Shown here: piece after piece, positions 51,134-63,896 of the stretch
Numbering within the stretch: the stretch's first letter is position 1
How the letters are laid out: every line of letters begins with the position of its first letter
From: Lutraria lutraria
Taxonomy: Eukaryota; Mollusca; Bivalvia; Venerida; Mactridae
Length of the DNA: 64,000 nt
Direction: 5' to 3'
Assembly (NCBI GenBank): GCA_964023205.1
Contig: OZ026844.1
Location: 9,834,416-9,898,415, forward strand
Notes under the pieces: generated by a model
Told to the model about the DNA's origin: nothing
Seen by the model: the letters and a program-made list of their open reading frames with translations, nothing else
Database searches by the model: none
Made by a program: the position numbers and the translations under genes

Positions 51134-51650
51134 TTAAAGGAGCATGCCCAGGAACTGCTGTGTCTTTTTTTGTACACACAAAAAAATGCGTTTGTCACTT
51201 GTAAAACCAATTGTTACCGAAAAGTCAAAGAAGAATGTGTGTTCAAAAATGACCCGTCGGTATTTGTAAGTCGGTTTGAATGAAACGGCTGTCAGCCTTT
51301 TATTGACGACAACGATATTTCCGATACGTCTGAGAGTTTAACTGAGCATGTGCGCTGCCTTTCAAGCGAACATAACATGAGCATTACTTACCATTTCAGT
51401 TTGTTGACATTTTTTCCGCGATGTTTTCGGTTTTGACAGATACCGAAAGGGTCCAGTTGTGAAAATGACGAATAATTTCTGAGGCCGAAATCGTCAGGTT
51501 TGGTAAATCTTGAAATGTGTTTTTTCAGTAAACTAGCGAGATATTTTGTGAATATTTTACAGGGCTTTAATTAATTGATTTAGGCATTAAAATTATACCA
51601 ATTTGATTGCTATTCGAGACGCTTCAGTTCCAGGGCATGCCCCTTTAAAT
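51134..51650. mobile_element. Non-autonomous TIR element (about 0.5 kb)
   Basis: TTAAAGGAGCATGCCCAGGA at the left matches the reverse complement of CCAGGGCATGCCCCTTTAAA at the right with few mismatches. No ORF inside. Confidence 0.6.
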
Positions 51651-52844
51651 CTTTGTAATGTGTTGGGTTTCATATCCTATCATACACTTGAACTCAATTA
51701 TCATACTTATTATTTATATTGTTCATCAAAAATCCATGCACTTACTTAAATAATGAAGCATCTGTTGTTTCATTCCAGCTGATATAAAATACTTAACATT
51801 CCGGAAACTTTGACAAATAATGCATTCTAATATATAATTCATTTTCTAGTTCATGCAATCAGGAAGAGAAGAAAAGTACAGATACATGTAGTTCTAAAAC
51901 CAACAGGAAGTCCGTATTTACTACAGACTCTTTTACCACTGGACTATCTCAAATCATAAGATTGTAAGGCATAAACATGTTTATATCTGGTTACCCAGCT
52001 TGTCCTATGTTTCCCCGCGACACTAGACTTTCTTATTAAAAACGAGGAACCTGACATCCATTGTCTCACGGGTTTTTTACCTCTCCTCACTCTTTCAAGA
52101 ATAATAAAAACATATTTAAACAATCCCTTTCTTCCAACCCTATTCTTACTGAGAATAAAATCAGCAACAAACAAAAGTTGCTTACCCCTAAATGGTATGA
52201 AGCATAAATCGAGTGTGTGAAGAAAATTAGCGTTCATTTCGTGTCACGTCGCATTTGTACGTAAGAAATCACCCCGTACGTAATGATATACAGTAGTAAT
52301 ATTTTGCTATATTTCATGACATTGCATATGTGTGGTAAGTGTACAATGTATGTATAAACTAGACAAGAAAAAAATATTGATGTAGCATGTACATTTTAGA
52401 GGAAGTATTTGCTTTTTCCAGTGTTTATTCTATGGGCATTAAATCAATGTTATCAAATTATTTCCTATTTCTCTCCAATCAAATCCACTTCATTCACTCC
52501 GAACCTTTCTATTTCTTTCCATTCTAATCATGTCGTCTCCAGTCCATTCAAATACATTCTTGTCTATTTCACTTCAGTTTAATTAAATCCGACTAATAAC
52601 CTTCCTTTACACATTTCGTTTTCATTTTTTCCATCCCGTCATTTTCTATTCCGTTTCTTTTCATTCCAATTCAGTTGGTACCATGCCATCCATTTAGTGT
52701 TTTTTTTTCATCACAATCCATGGGCTCTGCACCAGAATTAACATTGTGTTCCGGAAACCTTTGCTGCTTTTTCACCTACCTTAATCCTTGCACGTGTGAT
52801 TGTCCTTCGTTACAGACGACCATTAGTGCGTAAGTGAAGGCGGG

Positions 52845-52932
52845 TTAAACTGGTTCCCGTTCCATACTGCACCAAACGTTTATGTGCACCAAAGACTTAA
52901 AGTACAGACAGAGTCAACGGGAACCAGTTTAT
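52845..52932. mobile_element. Small MITE with TAAACTGGTTCCCGTT ends
   Basis: About 88 bp; TAAACTGGTTCCCGTT at the left is the reverse complement of AACGGGAACCAGTTTA at the right. Related copies or ends occur at about 54780-54842 and 30190-30245. Confidence 0.65.
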
Positions 52933-53663
52933 AGGCATGTGCCTGAATGATGACAAAGCACAAAACAAATTTTCAAGCCAAATGGTAACCAAAACAAAGA
53001 AAAAGTCACATTCAAAGAACTAAGACGGTCCTCTAAAATATGCTTACTCATTCCTGTGCGCTCCTGTACCAACCTTTCTGACCACCTTTTTAAAAGATAC
53101 AATTTATATCTCAAAGTCACTCTCAACTTAATAGCCCGTTAAATAAAAAGTTGGTTTTAAAAAAGGGATTAACTCCCTATGCGTAAACAAATATATGCCT
53201 GCCAGTCTGAGTAACTGTACTTTTGCTTCATCACTATTAACGTCTTTATCAATAACCACGTCTTTGTTGGTGGTATATTAACGGTGATAAATCGCGCACT
53301 GTGTCACCCAACGTTGTTTACAACATGCATGAGCGTATACAAGGCGTCGGTGCATCGCTTCACTTGCCGAGTCGTTAATTGACTTTTGTCTTTAATATAT
53401 TACATTATTTATGAATTTTATTCGAGGTGTGTATATTCATATTTTTACTAAAATCTTAAGACCACAGTTACGTACTATAACCTTTGTGGTGTTCTTGGCC
53501 CACACAAAACCACTGCAGCATTTTCTTTATACGCAGTTTTCTATAAAAACGGTCTGCACGTTAATGTAGTATTATTCGATTCAGAACAAGGAGTCAACGC
53601 TTATCCTAAGAATTCCACTGGTGAAAATATTTTCTCAGCATTTGAAATAATACAAATAACGCC

Positions 53664-54215
53664 ATGATGAAATTTGCTGCTATTTGTGTAGTCGTTCTAG
53701 CGTCTGTGCTGCTAAAAGCAAACGCTTTTGAAGAAACATATGAATTCGAAAATGCTGTAGCTAAAGAAAAAGAATCGACTTGGATATGGAGGTCAAACGC
53801 CATTGGCTTAAAAGCGTTACACGTCAACAGCTCAATGGGAGGAAACATTAGCGTACATCTAAGCTTGTGTCTGAAGAAAGGTGATGAAGGTAACAAAGAT
53901 ATTGCTGTTTCTATAGAGAATGTAAGATATTCGAACGATGGCGACAATGATGACCTCCGCTTTGAGTTAGATAAAAAGTTCTTAGCTAACTTTACCACAT
54001 CAGGCGACTCTAAAGAGGGAAATAATTGGAACGAATACAGAGATTCGAACATGATTGGATCACCCGTAGAATTAAAACCGGGTAAACGAGAACTTGTGAT
54101 TTTCATTACAACTGATTCATACGGTGCAGAGTTGGACTCTATACGCATGAGGTTTGAAAACCAAGATGCGACGAAAGCTGTGTTTTGTGGATCGTCATTG
54201 CAGTTTGAAGAGTAA
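53664..54215 (+). CDS. Secreted beta-rich protein, single exon (183 aa)
   Basis: A good signal peptide (MMKFAAICVVVLASVLLKANA, about 22 residues) precedes a domain with the feel of a carbohydrate-binding-module (CBM6/35-like) beta-sandwich: LKALHVNSSMGGNISVHL, YSNDGDNDDLRFEL, NNWNEYRDSN, VELKPGKRELVIFITT and YGAELDSIRMRF. Four Asn-x-Ser/Thr-type sites are possible. Two Cys remain in the mature chain. TATAAAA at 53542-53548 lies about 120 bp upstream of the ATG. The open frame antisense to it is a shadow. The fold is a tentative reading; single-exon structure suggests a retrocopy or naturally intronless gene. Confidence 0.72.
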   Translation: MMKFAAICVVVLASVLLKANAFEETYEFENAVAKEKESTWIWRSNAIGLKALHVNSSMGGNISVHLSLCLKKGDEGNKDIAVSIENVRYSNDGDNDDLRFELDKKFLANFTTSGDSKEGNNWNEYRDSNMIGSPVELKPGKRELVIFITTDSYGAELDSIRMRFENQDATKAVFCGSSLQFEE

Positions 54216-57200
54216 AGATGGTTTATAAAAAGAAACTTTATTATATTTGTCATGATTTTTTTGTTTACTTAACAATTTTCTAATGTAATTTATGCTTTTC
54301 CCAAAATCATGTTACAATTGGAAACAGAACTTTTCGAAAGATCTACATGTATATGAAAGTGAAATTTAGCAGATTCTCTTTCATCAAAATTGTGATATTG
54401 TTGTGGTGTTTTGTGTAGAAAATTTAATTTATTAAATTTCAAGAAACGCTTTGTCATATCTATTATGATTTAGTTTATTTATGAAAAAAATGCATTATTG
54501 CCTAACATTCTATATACATGTATTTATGTTTTTACACATACACGCTTGATCGTAGCATAATAGTCAAAATGATCAACCATTAAGTAATGCTTTTAGGAAT
54601 GAGCATCACATAATTTATGAAAAACTTTGATTAAAATGCGTACATACACGTATACACGTGTATAATTATCCATTTTTGGACAACAATAGTTCAGCTTTCA
54701 ATAGCCGTCACTCGCTTGACGCGCATGAATTTTGATGTGAACCGAAGTACTACGTTTTTCTACATCCGCCATGCAATTGTTAAACTAGTTCCCGTTCCAT
54801 GTTGCAGTACAAGTCTATATGGAAGTTCAGTTTATAGGAGCACTTTAGTACTTAGATTGAACTATTGTGGTTAATTTGTCTTAAGAGCGCAATAACATGA
54901 TCTAGAGAGAGAGGAAAACATCTAACTAAAGTAATTAAGGTTGAACCAAACGAATGAAATAACGTCGTTTTCGACGTCAAAACGGTCATTTTTACGGTAT
55001 TTATAGTGCCTCTCTTAAAATACCCATCGCTCTATCAATTAATGTAGATATTTAATGAAATAAGAATTAAATAGCGGAGAATAAAACTGCCTACACGTAA
55101 ATATAAATTTGATGTTCATGATTTAATTATAAGTGCAAGTAAAACGATTTCAAATGTACAGTTTAGTGTTTTTTTCTTCTCACTTTCAAACTTAAATTAT
55201 TTTTATTAAAAATCTGCCCAAGGGATTTTTTTTTATTTTTGTCTAGAATAAAGTTTGATGTGTCATCTACTGTTCGCGTAAATTTTAAGAAAATCTATCG
55301 AGCCGTTTTTATTTTATTACTGCTTTAAATGATAGCATTACCTTATAAAGCGCTCATTCGCTTTCAAGAACGTCGTTTCAAACACACGTCATGTTTTGAT
55401 AGCGAGCGACACATCGTCTCATGTCTATGAACATTTCTGCCAAGTAAATTTGAAACCCATGAAGGAGTGATAATGTTGCGGGGTTGAAACGAAACTCCCG
55501 ACGGACGGAGGGTGCGACTACTTTACGCGCTTTCTTTGGGGGCATATAATTGTATCGTAATAAATACTCAATGAAGTTTTTTGCTGTTTACAAATGATAA
55601 AGCCGCTTTAAAGGTCCTAATCAAGAATTGCGACATAAGTTATATTTATATATCTAGATAAATGGAACAACAACAAATTAAGTACACGTTTTTTGTATCA
55701 GGTGATTCAAAATTGTGCTAACGCTAATCGTACGATTTGAATCGTGCTTGTTTACATGTTTACATACTCAGCTGAAAATCAGACGATGAAATTTATGTAA
55801 TTATCTGCTTGGTAGATATTTCAAAAACGCAGTTATTACATCATAAGTAACTTATGTAACGCGCATTATTGTCGTATTTCAACGCATGAGTGCGCATTTA
55901 AACACGATGGATCAGCTTAAATATTTTATCCACGTGATATGGTTGTCGTCTTGTAGTTATAAAAGCGGTCACATAAACTTCTTAAAGGGAAGTTTAATAA
56001 TTTGCCTGTACGAGCATTCACACCACGAAGCAACAACAATTATAAATGAAATAGTCCTTTATTCGTCTGAACGCTCGTCCGTTCGTACGTCGGTTCGTCC
56101 GTTTGTTCGTCACTACCTCTATATAGACGTCATCACCTTTATCGACATAATCAGTACAGATATCAATAAAAATATTGAACATGACGGTACATTCATTCAC
56201 AGTAAACAATTTCGATCTAAAGTGTCACATGTTTTTGATAGTCAACATTATTCCCCACAGCCGCTTAATTCTATACTAGTGAATCAATAGCGTCATTCAA
56301 TATCTCTTGATTTATATCAACAAGTTTGTATTCAGTTTTTTCTTTCATGAAGTATTTCTGCAGAGTCATACACTTCTCATCTTGTCATCATTTACAAAAT
56401 AATGGCGAAATTAACTGTATGAGTACCATGGCTGTAAATTAAACACGTAAGCGACGAGTCACAAATGATATCTACGGACCATCCTTGTTTCATTTCTATC
56501 ACAGTCACACTCTCGTTCTAACTCGATTTACAAACTAAGTGCATGTTAAACTTCGGGTATATATTTCATAATTTGTTGACACATGTATCATTACCAGTTA
56601 TTCGTGTTAGTTACGATTTAATCATAATTAAGTGGCTCGGTTTCAATGACCGTGTAAAATGACATTTGATAAACAATAATATCCCTGAAAACCGGACCAT
56701 TTCCGGACTGGGCCAAAGGTCCGGTTTTCTGAGAATTCCGGTTTCTCAGAGGAAACTTTTGATAAATTCCGAAATAATAGGACATGAAAAATAGTCCGAC
56801 ATTTAGGGAGTTCATGTTTATCAGGGAGTCCGGTTTTCAGAGGTTAGTTTTGTTCACTTAAAAAAGATATTTTGTTTCACCGAGACAAGAAGTTTGTAAT
56901 TTGTTCAGTTTAAATCCTGTTGTTCCTAAGTAATGCCGGATGTCAATGTTAACATATATTGGAAACACACCTTCGTCTGTAAAGAATAGAATAATATCTA
57001 AAAAAAAAAAAAAATAAAACAAATAAGAATTAGTAGGCTACATGTTTGTACATTTTTGTATCAGTTATTTAGAAATATGTTTGTGGGAAACTTATTCAGT
57101 ATATTTATCATATCCTTGTACTGGCGTATATAAACCACACCCAGTAAACAGCTGAATTTTGTTTACTATCGTACGTCACTCAATACTCTGTTTATCATTT

Positions 57201-59099
57201 TACAAGTATACAAAACATTTGACTTATTTTCAATGTGGCCTTCTGAAAAACAACGAAGTTGACAAATAATACACCGTTACGTCATGTTCATAATAATTAT
57301 AATAACATCATGTCGAACTTTTTCTTTTTTGAAGAAAAGAATGTTGGCAATATAAATATCTAGTTATACCGTTATCATGTTTAATCAAATTATTATTTCA
57401 AAATCAACGGAGGGATATTAAAACATTTTGAAAACAGTCAATTTCCATAGTACATTATAAGTTTCATATTTCTAAACTATATTTGTATATAATCATGGAA
57501 TATTTGTAATACAGTCAACCCTGTGTTAGCGGGCACCTCCGAATAAGGGTCACCTAGTGAATAAAAACCATTCTTTATAAAAACCATCATTGATCATTTA
57601 GAACAAAATTACCTCTGTATAAAGGCCATTTTCCAATACAGGCCACAATTTGTCTTACCCAAAGGTGGTCTTTGTTCAATTATATGGCTGTTGTAAATCA
57701 TGGTTCTTTTCTGTTGACAAATTGACTCGTTATTAGACATCAACTCAACTTTAATATATTATCTTAAATCACGCGTGATACGTGAGAAATCTTGTGACTT
57801 GTGTTTTTGAAGGTCACTGACTGTAGCCTATCTATACTCGTAATGTTTGTGATATCTAGTATTACAACATGTGTGGCGAGATTACATCTTGGAAAGTATA
57901 TAATACCTGATATAAGGGTCTATAGATAATGTAACAATTAAGAATACAGTAAAACATGTGCTACCGACCACCTCCGAATAAAGAATACCCTATGAATAAA
58001 GGTCGATCATTCTTTTTAAAATCGTTATTGATGATTTAGAACAAAATGATCTCTGAATAAATGTCACCTGTCAATAAAGGCCACGTGTCCTTACCAGGAG
58101 TGACCTTTCTTCACAGGTTTGAATGTACATTAATCATGAAAGTTACACATAGTTGTACACTCAAAGAATAACGAAAACTATGATTCATTACATACATTGT
58201 AGATGAAGTAAATGTATTTGTTCACTAAATTTCACCTATAAATTAGATATCATTGGGCTGGCGTTCGAACTTGCTCTTAGAATAACTGTAGACTTTTTTC
58301 CGTTCATTTTAACTACGTGTAATACTTTACGTCTATAAAAGCGGACCAGTCAAATAATTTGTTTTTGAAAAACGAGTGATGTTCCAGAAATAGAGTCAAC
58401 TCAAGCTGTGAATTACAAGCAAACACAGTGAAACCTGTGAACAAAGACCGCCCTTGGGAAAGACAAATTGCGGTCTTAAATGGAAGGTGGCCTTTATTCA
58501 GATGTAATTTTGTTCGAAATAATATATGAGATTTTTTTTAAAACAAAGATATTTATTCACAGGATGACCTTTATTTGGAGGTGGCCGCTGACACAAGTTA
58601 GACTGTATGTGAACACAATGCATTTAACACACATTTCTATCACGTGACCCTTTCCAAAGTCATGATTTTTTACTGAATTATTCTTGCATACTTCATGAAT
58701 AGTTCATGATATGTGAATGCTAGTTTAACATGGGGCAATATGAAGAAGTGAACAAAAAGTTTTTGTTTGTCATTAAAATTAGGTGGGTAGGCAGGTAGTG
58801 TATTGTTTTGTTCTTTAAAGCGCGCGGTAAAACAAAATGGTGGGAAGGTGAATATAGCTTTTTCAGGCCTTATAAAAAGTCGCAGGGTAAAATTAAGGTA
58901 AATCTTTCACTTAATATAAAATACATATTTAATTGTAAGGGTTTTTGATGCGTCGATCAATGTTTAAATCGATCACATGCATTTCAAACAGCTAATATAT
59001 AAGTGGAAGAAATCTATACCCACCATCTGTTACATTATTTCGTTTTGGCTTATACAATGTACTCGTTCATCGTCTGTCATGCAAATGTTTATTTTCTTT
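54216..59099. other. Intergenic with several pogo-like repeat copies
   Basis: No supportable gene. Repeats beginning ACAGT(C/A/G)AAACCTGTG with AATAAAGGCCA cores occur at about 57510-57720, 57945-58128 and 58425-58606; a related body lies at 32510-32660. A CCGGA/TCCGG inverted-repeat fragment lies at about 56680-56850, and a (CGTTCGTC)-type simple stretch at about 56070-56110. Confidence 0.55.
58425..58606. mobile_element. pogo-like MITE copy
   Basis: Starts ACAGTGAAACCTGTG; ends with an imperfect reverse complement (ACACAAGTTAGACTGTA). Contains CCTTTATTC/GAATAAAGG-type segments shared with neighbours at 57.5 and 58.0 kb. Confidence 0.5.
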
Positions 59100-59176
59100 G
59101 TGTTTGTGACCCTTCAGTATATTTTGGATTAATAAAGTGAATTTGTGAAGGATAATAGTCATTATAAAATTGGTAA

Positions 59177-59663
59177 GTGAGAACAATATGGACTGATGAT
59201 GATGTTAATCCAAAAATAACCGGTGTTGATTCCGAGACTGACTCACGCTTACTTCGCCGGGACAAGGTCATAAGTATTGAAAATAAACTCGACCATTTTG
59301 ATACTAGTAAACGAATTTTGTTACTTGAATACAAGTCTATCGATATTGAGGCTAGCTGTCGACGTAAGAATTTACTATTTGCTGGTTTTCCTGAAGCTAG
59401 AGATGAGGACTGCGCATTCGTTATAAAAAAAAACACATAAAAATCTAGGTGTGCTTGATGGTTGTGCCATTAATAGGGCCAACAGACTTTGGTGTTTCCA
59501 GCGCGGGAAATCCCGTAACATTATTGTCGCCTTCAGAGACAACAGTGACACCCAACTGATCTTATCCAATGCCTATAAACTAAAGGAACTTTCCTCCCAA
59601 AATCTCCAACGCAAGGATGAGCATTTAGTCCGAGTTAAAGCGTCTAAAGCAGCACAACCCTGA
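59177..59663 (+). pseudogene. ORF1 of the non-LTR element, frame-shifted
   Basis: Two frames (59177-59440 and 59451-59663) together give an L1-ORF1-like layout: a helical segment, CRRKNLLFAGFPEARDED, then NRANRLWCFQRGKSRNIIVAF and SNAYKLKELSSQN. The A-run at about 59427-59435 is a likely slip site. RNA-binding chaperone by family; now inactive. Confidence 0.65.
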
Positions 59664-59700
59664 CAAGAGAATTAGTATTGTTTATCCTGCCAAGATAATC

Positions 59701-62148
59701 ATGAATGGGCGTGTAGTCAGCAAAACGTTCCCATATAGGGACGAGGTTATGAGCGGTAACCGTGTACACGATCCGCGTAGTGTATCACACGATATTCATT
59801 CTTCCTCTCCACGTGATCCATGTACTCAACCAACTAACGCAATAAATGACGCACAGATTAGAGATCAGGAACCACGGCGCTCATTGTTCGAATCATCTGA
59901 CAGTAGCCAACCATCCTTTGTCTCTGCGCAACCAGTCGTCACACAGAAACACCAACCAAGGTCGCCAGGGCGCCGAGGGACGCGATCTTTAGAAAGAGAG
60001 ACCGCTCCAAGCAGATGCAGTAATAATGGTGGAAATACACCTTCTGTCCGTCGTCCATGTGACACATCTGGATCCCGACGTGCTAGTCAAAGCAATACCG
60101 TTCATGAGGACATCCGGGGGAACGCTGTAAGTGCTAACAAACTGAACTCATTAAAACTATGTACATTAAACGTTTGTGGACTTAACAATAAGTTAAATTT
60201 CCGAGAATTTATACAATTTGTAAACAATTATGATATTTTGTGTATAAATGAAACTCATATGGACGAACGTGATTCTGTAGACATTAATGGTTATTCATTT
60301 ATTTCTAAGCATAGAACTCAACCTTATTGCCATAAGTCTGGAGGTATTGGTTTGTATGTTAAAAGCGAACTTAAGCAGTATGTAATTGAAGTTGAAAGTG
60401 TATCAAATTATATTTTGTGTGTAGAAATTAACAAGTCATTTCTTATTATTCCTGAAAATTTGTTGCTAGGTTCCATATACCTGCCACCTGGAAACTCTAA
60501 ATTTTATAATAATGAAGAAATGAATGGCCTAGAAAACGAAATTACTCATTTTAGTAACACATATAAATATATTTGCCTATGTGGTGACACGAATGCCCGT
60601 GTTTCAAGTATGCCTGACTATATACAGTCAGGCCCTTTTCAGGTTGATCTTTTAGATATTGACAATGAATCGCGCTCAGACTTGGACAAATGTGAAATTC
60701 TAAATAGTTTAAAAATCCCGTTATGTCGTAAATCCAGAGACTCTAAGACTAATGCACACGGAAAGCGACTCATAGAAATGTGCCGTAATAACGATTTATT
60801 TATTTTAAACGGTCGCGTCGGTAAAGATGCTAATATCGGCGAATTTACATTAAGGGAAACGTCAATCATCGATCATGTTATTGTATCTGCAAAGTGCATC
60901 GGATTTGTAGAATCATTTGAAATTATTAAAACTGATTGGCGGTTTTCCGGAAGACACAATGCCCTCCAATGGTCGATCTCGAGCAAAATTAATAGTAACA
61001 CTGACCATACCGGTTTCGACGTAACTAGTGACATCAGCGCCACAATGTCCGTATCATCTGACAATAGCCAACCATCCTTTGTCTCTGCGCAACCAGTCGT
61101 CACACAGAAACACCAACCAAGGTCGCCACGGCGCCGAGGGACGCGATCTTTAGAAAGAGAGACCGCTCCAAGCAGATGCAGTAATAATGGTGGAAATACA
61201 CCTTCTGTCCGTCGTCCATGTGACACATCTGGATCCCGACGTGCTAGTCAAAGCAATACCGTTCATGAGGACATCCGGGGGAACGCTGTAAGTGCTAACA
61301 AACTGAACTCATTAAAACTATGTACATTAAACGTTTGTGGACTTAACAATAAGTTAAATTTCCGAGAATTTATACAATTTGTGAACAATTATGATATTTT
61401 GTGTATAAATGAAACTCATATGGACGAACGTGATTCTGTAGACATTAATGGTTATTCATTTATTTCTAAGCATAGAAATCAACCTTATTGCCATAAGTCT
61501 GGAGGTATTGGTTTGTATGTTAAAAGCGAACTTAAGCAGTATGTAATTGAAGTTGAAAGTGAATCAAATTATATTTTGTGGGTAGAAATTAACAAGTCAT
61601 TTCTTAATATTCCTGAAAATTTGTTGCTAGGTTCCATATACCTGCCACCTGGAAACTCTAAATTTTATAATAATGAAGAAATGAATGGCCTAGAAAACAA
61701 AATTACTCATTTTAGTAACACATATAAATATATTTGCCTATGTGGTGACACGAATGCCCGTGTTTCAAGTATGCCTGACTATATACAGTCAGGCCCTTCT
61801 CAGGTTGATCATTTAGATATTGACAATGAATCGCGCTCAGACTTGGACAAATGTGAAATTCTAAATAGTTTAAAAATCCCGTTATGTCGTAAATCCAGAG
61901 ACTCTAAGACTAATGCACACGGAAAGCGACTCATAGAAATGTGCCGTAATAACGATTTATTTATTTTAAACGGACGCGTCGGTAAAGATGCTAATATCGG
62001 CGAATTTACATTTAAGGAAACGTCAATCATCGATCATGTTATTGTATCTGCAAAGTGCATCGGATTCGTAGAATCATTTGAAATTATTAAAACTGATAGC
62101 ATGTTGTCCGACGGACACAATGCCCTCCAATGGTCGATCTCGAGCTGA
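59701..62148 (+). pseudogene. ORF2 5' part with tandemly duplicated endonuclease domain (815 aa open)
   Basis: One long open frame holds two copies of the APE-type endonuclease that nicks target DNA in non-LTR retrotransposition. Motifs seen twice: LCTLNVCGLNNKLNF, ILCINETHMDE, GGIGLYVKSEL, LLLGSIYLPPGNS, CLCGDTNAR, SIIDHVIVSAKC. The copies are offset by 1161 bp (387 codons), at 59892-61052 and 61053-62148, and differ by scattered substitutions (for example DHN against GRHN near the end: only the second copy keeps DGHNALQW, the first has GRHNALQW). The reverse transcriptase does not follow in frame. Confidence 0.85.
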
Positions 62149-62689
62149 ATTAATAGTAATACTGACCATACCGGTTTAAACGTAACCAAATACATCCCCA
62201 AAATACACCATAAACGTCCTAAATGGGATAGTCAGCATAACAGTGATTTTATCGAACATATTTAGATTTAGGAAAAGGTGCACAATTTATTTTTAACATG
62301 TAGTGATGTTCTTTAAAAATGGAAAAAAACTGCTTAAGTACTTTATTGAATACGGTTAATTCCCCTCGAAACGGTACAGCGCAAGTATCACAGGCTGTGT
62401 ATTATGATGCTGATCTACAATATTTCTATTTTAGAAGTAAGGAAAGCTTTTTTTAAAGCAAAAAATGGTTAAGCAGTAGGTGCGGATACTACTAGTATAC
62501 ATACGGAGGTTTGACGAAGAATGACGCTTCAATCTTATTTCTTCACTCTTTGTTTAACATTTGTTTTGATAACTGCGCTGTACCATCTATCTGGTCTAAA
62601 TGCATTATCAGTCCTATACCCAAATTATCTACCTTAGATCCTAGGATAGGGGAATATCTCTGGCATCTGTAGTATATAAGAACAAGGTG

Positions 62690-63896
62690 GTTTCAGAAAA
62701 AAAACGCAGTACAATTGACCAATTAGCAACGTTAACAAATATTATTGATACAAGGATAAAATGTAGACAGTCCACGTTTGTTGCTTTTATTGATTTTAAG
62801 ATAGCCTATGATTGTATCAATAGGGATAAACTTTGGGATAAAATTTCATCTTCTGGCATTAAAAGTAAAATGTTTAGAGCCATTACGTCATTATAGTCAC
62901 CAGTAAGCTCGTGTGTAAGAGTGAATGTTTTAAAACAGATTGGTTTAATGTAAGTTCAGGTTTGAGACAAGGCTGTATTCTATCTCCTTTGCTGTTTAAC
63001 CTTTATATTAATGACCTTGCTATGTATATTAAAAGTTTAGACATTGGCGTATCTGTCGGTAATGAAAGGTTAGCGATTTTATTATATGCTGACGATATTG
63101 TTTTATTAGCTGAAAATGCACAGGATTTACAGCTCTGAATGAATGGTGTTTTAATAATGATATGATTGTAAATTATTCGAAAAGTAATGCTATACATTTT
63201 CGACCATTTTCTATTCCATGTACGGATTTTATTTTTACATGTGGTGTTAACTCTCTGTCTATGAAATCTTGGTAAGTATACTTATCTTGACTTAGTTCTG
63301 GATCAACATTTGAATTATGATTATAACGGTGAAAGCGGTTGTCCAAAGTGCTGGCTTTTAATTGCTAAATGTAAGATAATAGGAGGTGTACCATACAATG
63401 TTTTTACTAAGTTAAATGACTCTAGTTTGGCCAGTTATTAACTATGGTGCAGTTATTTGGGGAACGATGTCATGTACTTGTATTAATAGTGTTCACCATA
63501 GGGCCATGAAATTTTTCTTAGGTGTTAGTAAAAATAATCCAAATGCAGCAATTTTTGGGGGAATGGCGTGGTCACCCAATCAGTCCGACAATGGAAGTCT
63601 GTTACCAACGTTTGGGTCCGAATCTGTAATACCTCAATTTCCAGGATGAATAAACGTGTAGCACTATGGGCCTGCGACAAATCTTGTTTAAATTGTAAGA
63701 ATTGGATGTTTGTAGTTTAAAAAAACAGTTAATGAATTGTAACCACCTTTTAGATTTTATTCATTTAGATGACCATGTGCCAAAACACAAATTATGTAAT
63801 CATATTGAAAAAAAGTTGATGTCTATATTTGTTGAAGAATGGAATAATTATGTACTAAAAGCTTATAGTAAATCGGGAAAATGTCGAAATAAATAA
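62690..63896 (+). pseudogene. Reverse transcriptase remnants of the non-LTR element
   Basis: Fragments in successive frames: FVAFIDFKIAYDCINRDKLW (motif A) at 62780-62840, GLRQGCILSPLLFNLYINDL at about 62960-63015, LYADDIVLLAE (active site YADD) at about 63085-63117, and C-terminal thumb-like pieces to 63896. Several stops and shifts separate them. Confidence 0.8.

Larger units (their letters stand above)
47977..53663. other. Intergenic, repeats only
   Basis: No supportable gene. It contains a CCGGA-rich inverted-repeat fragment (about 48530-48680; related to 56680-56850), an 18-bp-class poly-G run near 49312, a SINE at about 50570-50755, a TIR element at 51134-51650 and a small MITE at 52845-52932. 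Confidence 0.55.
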
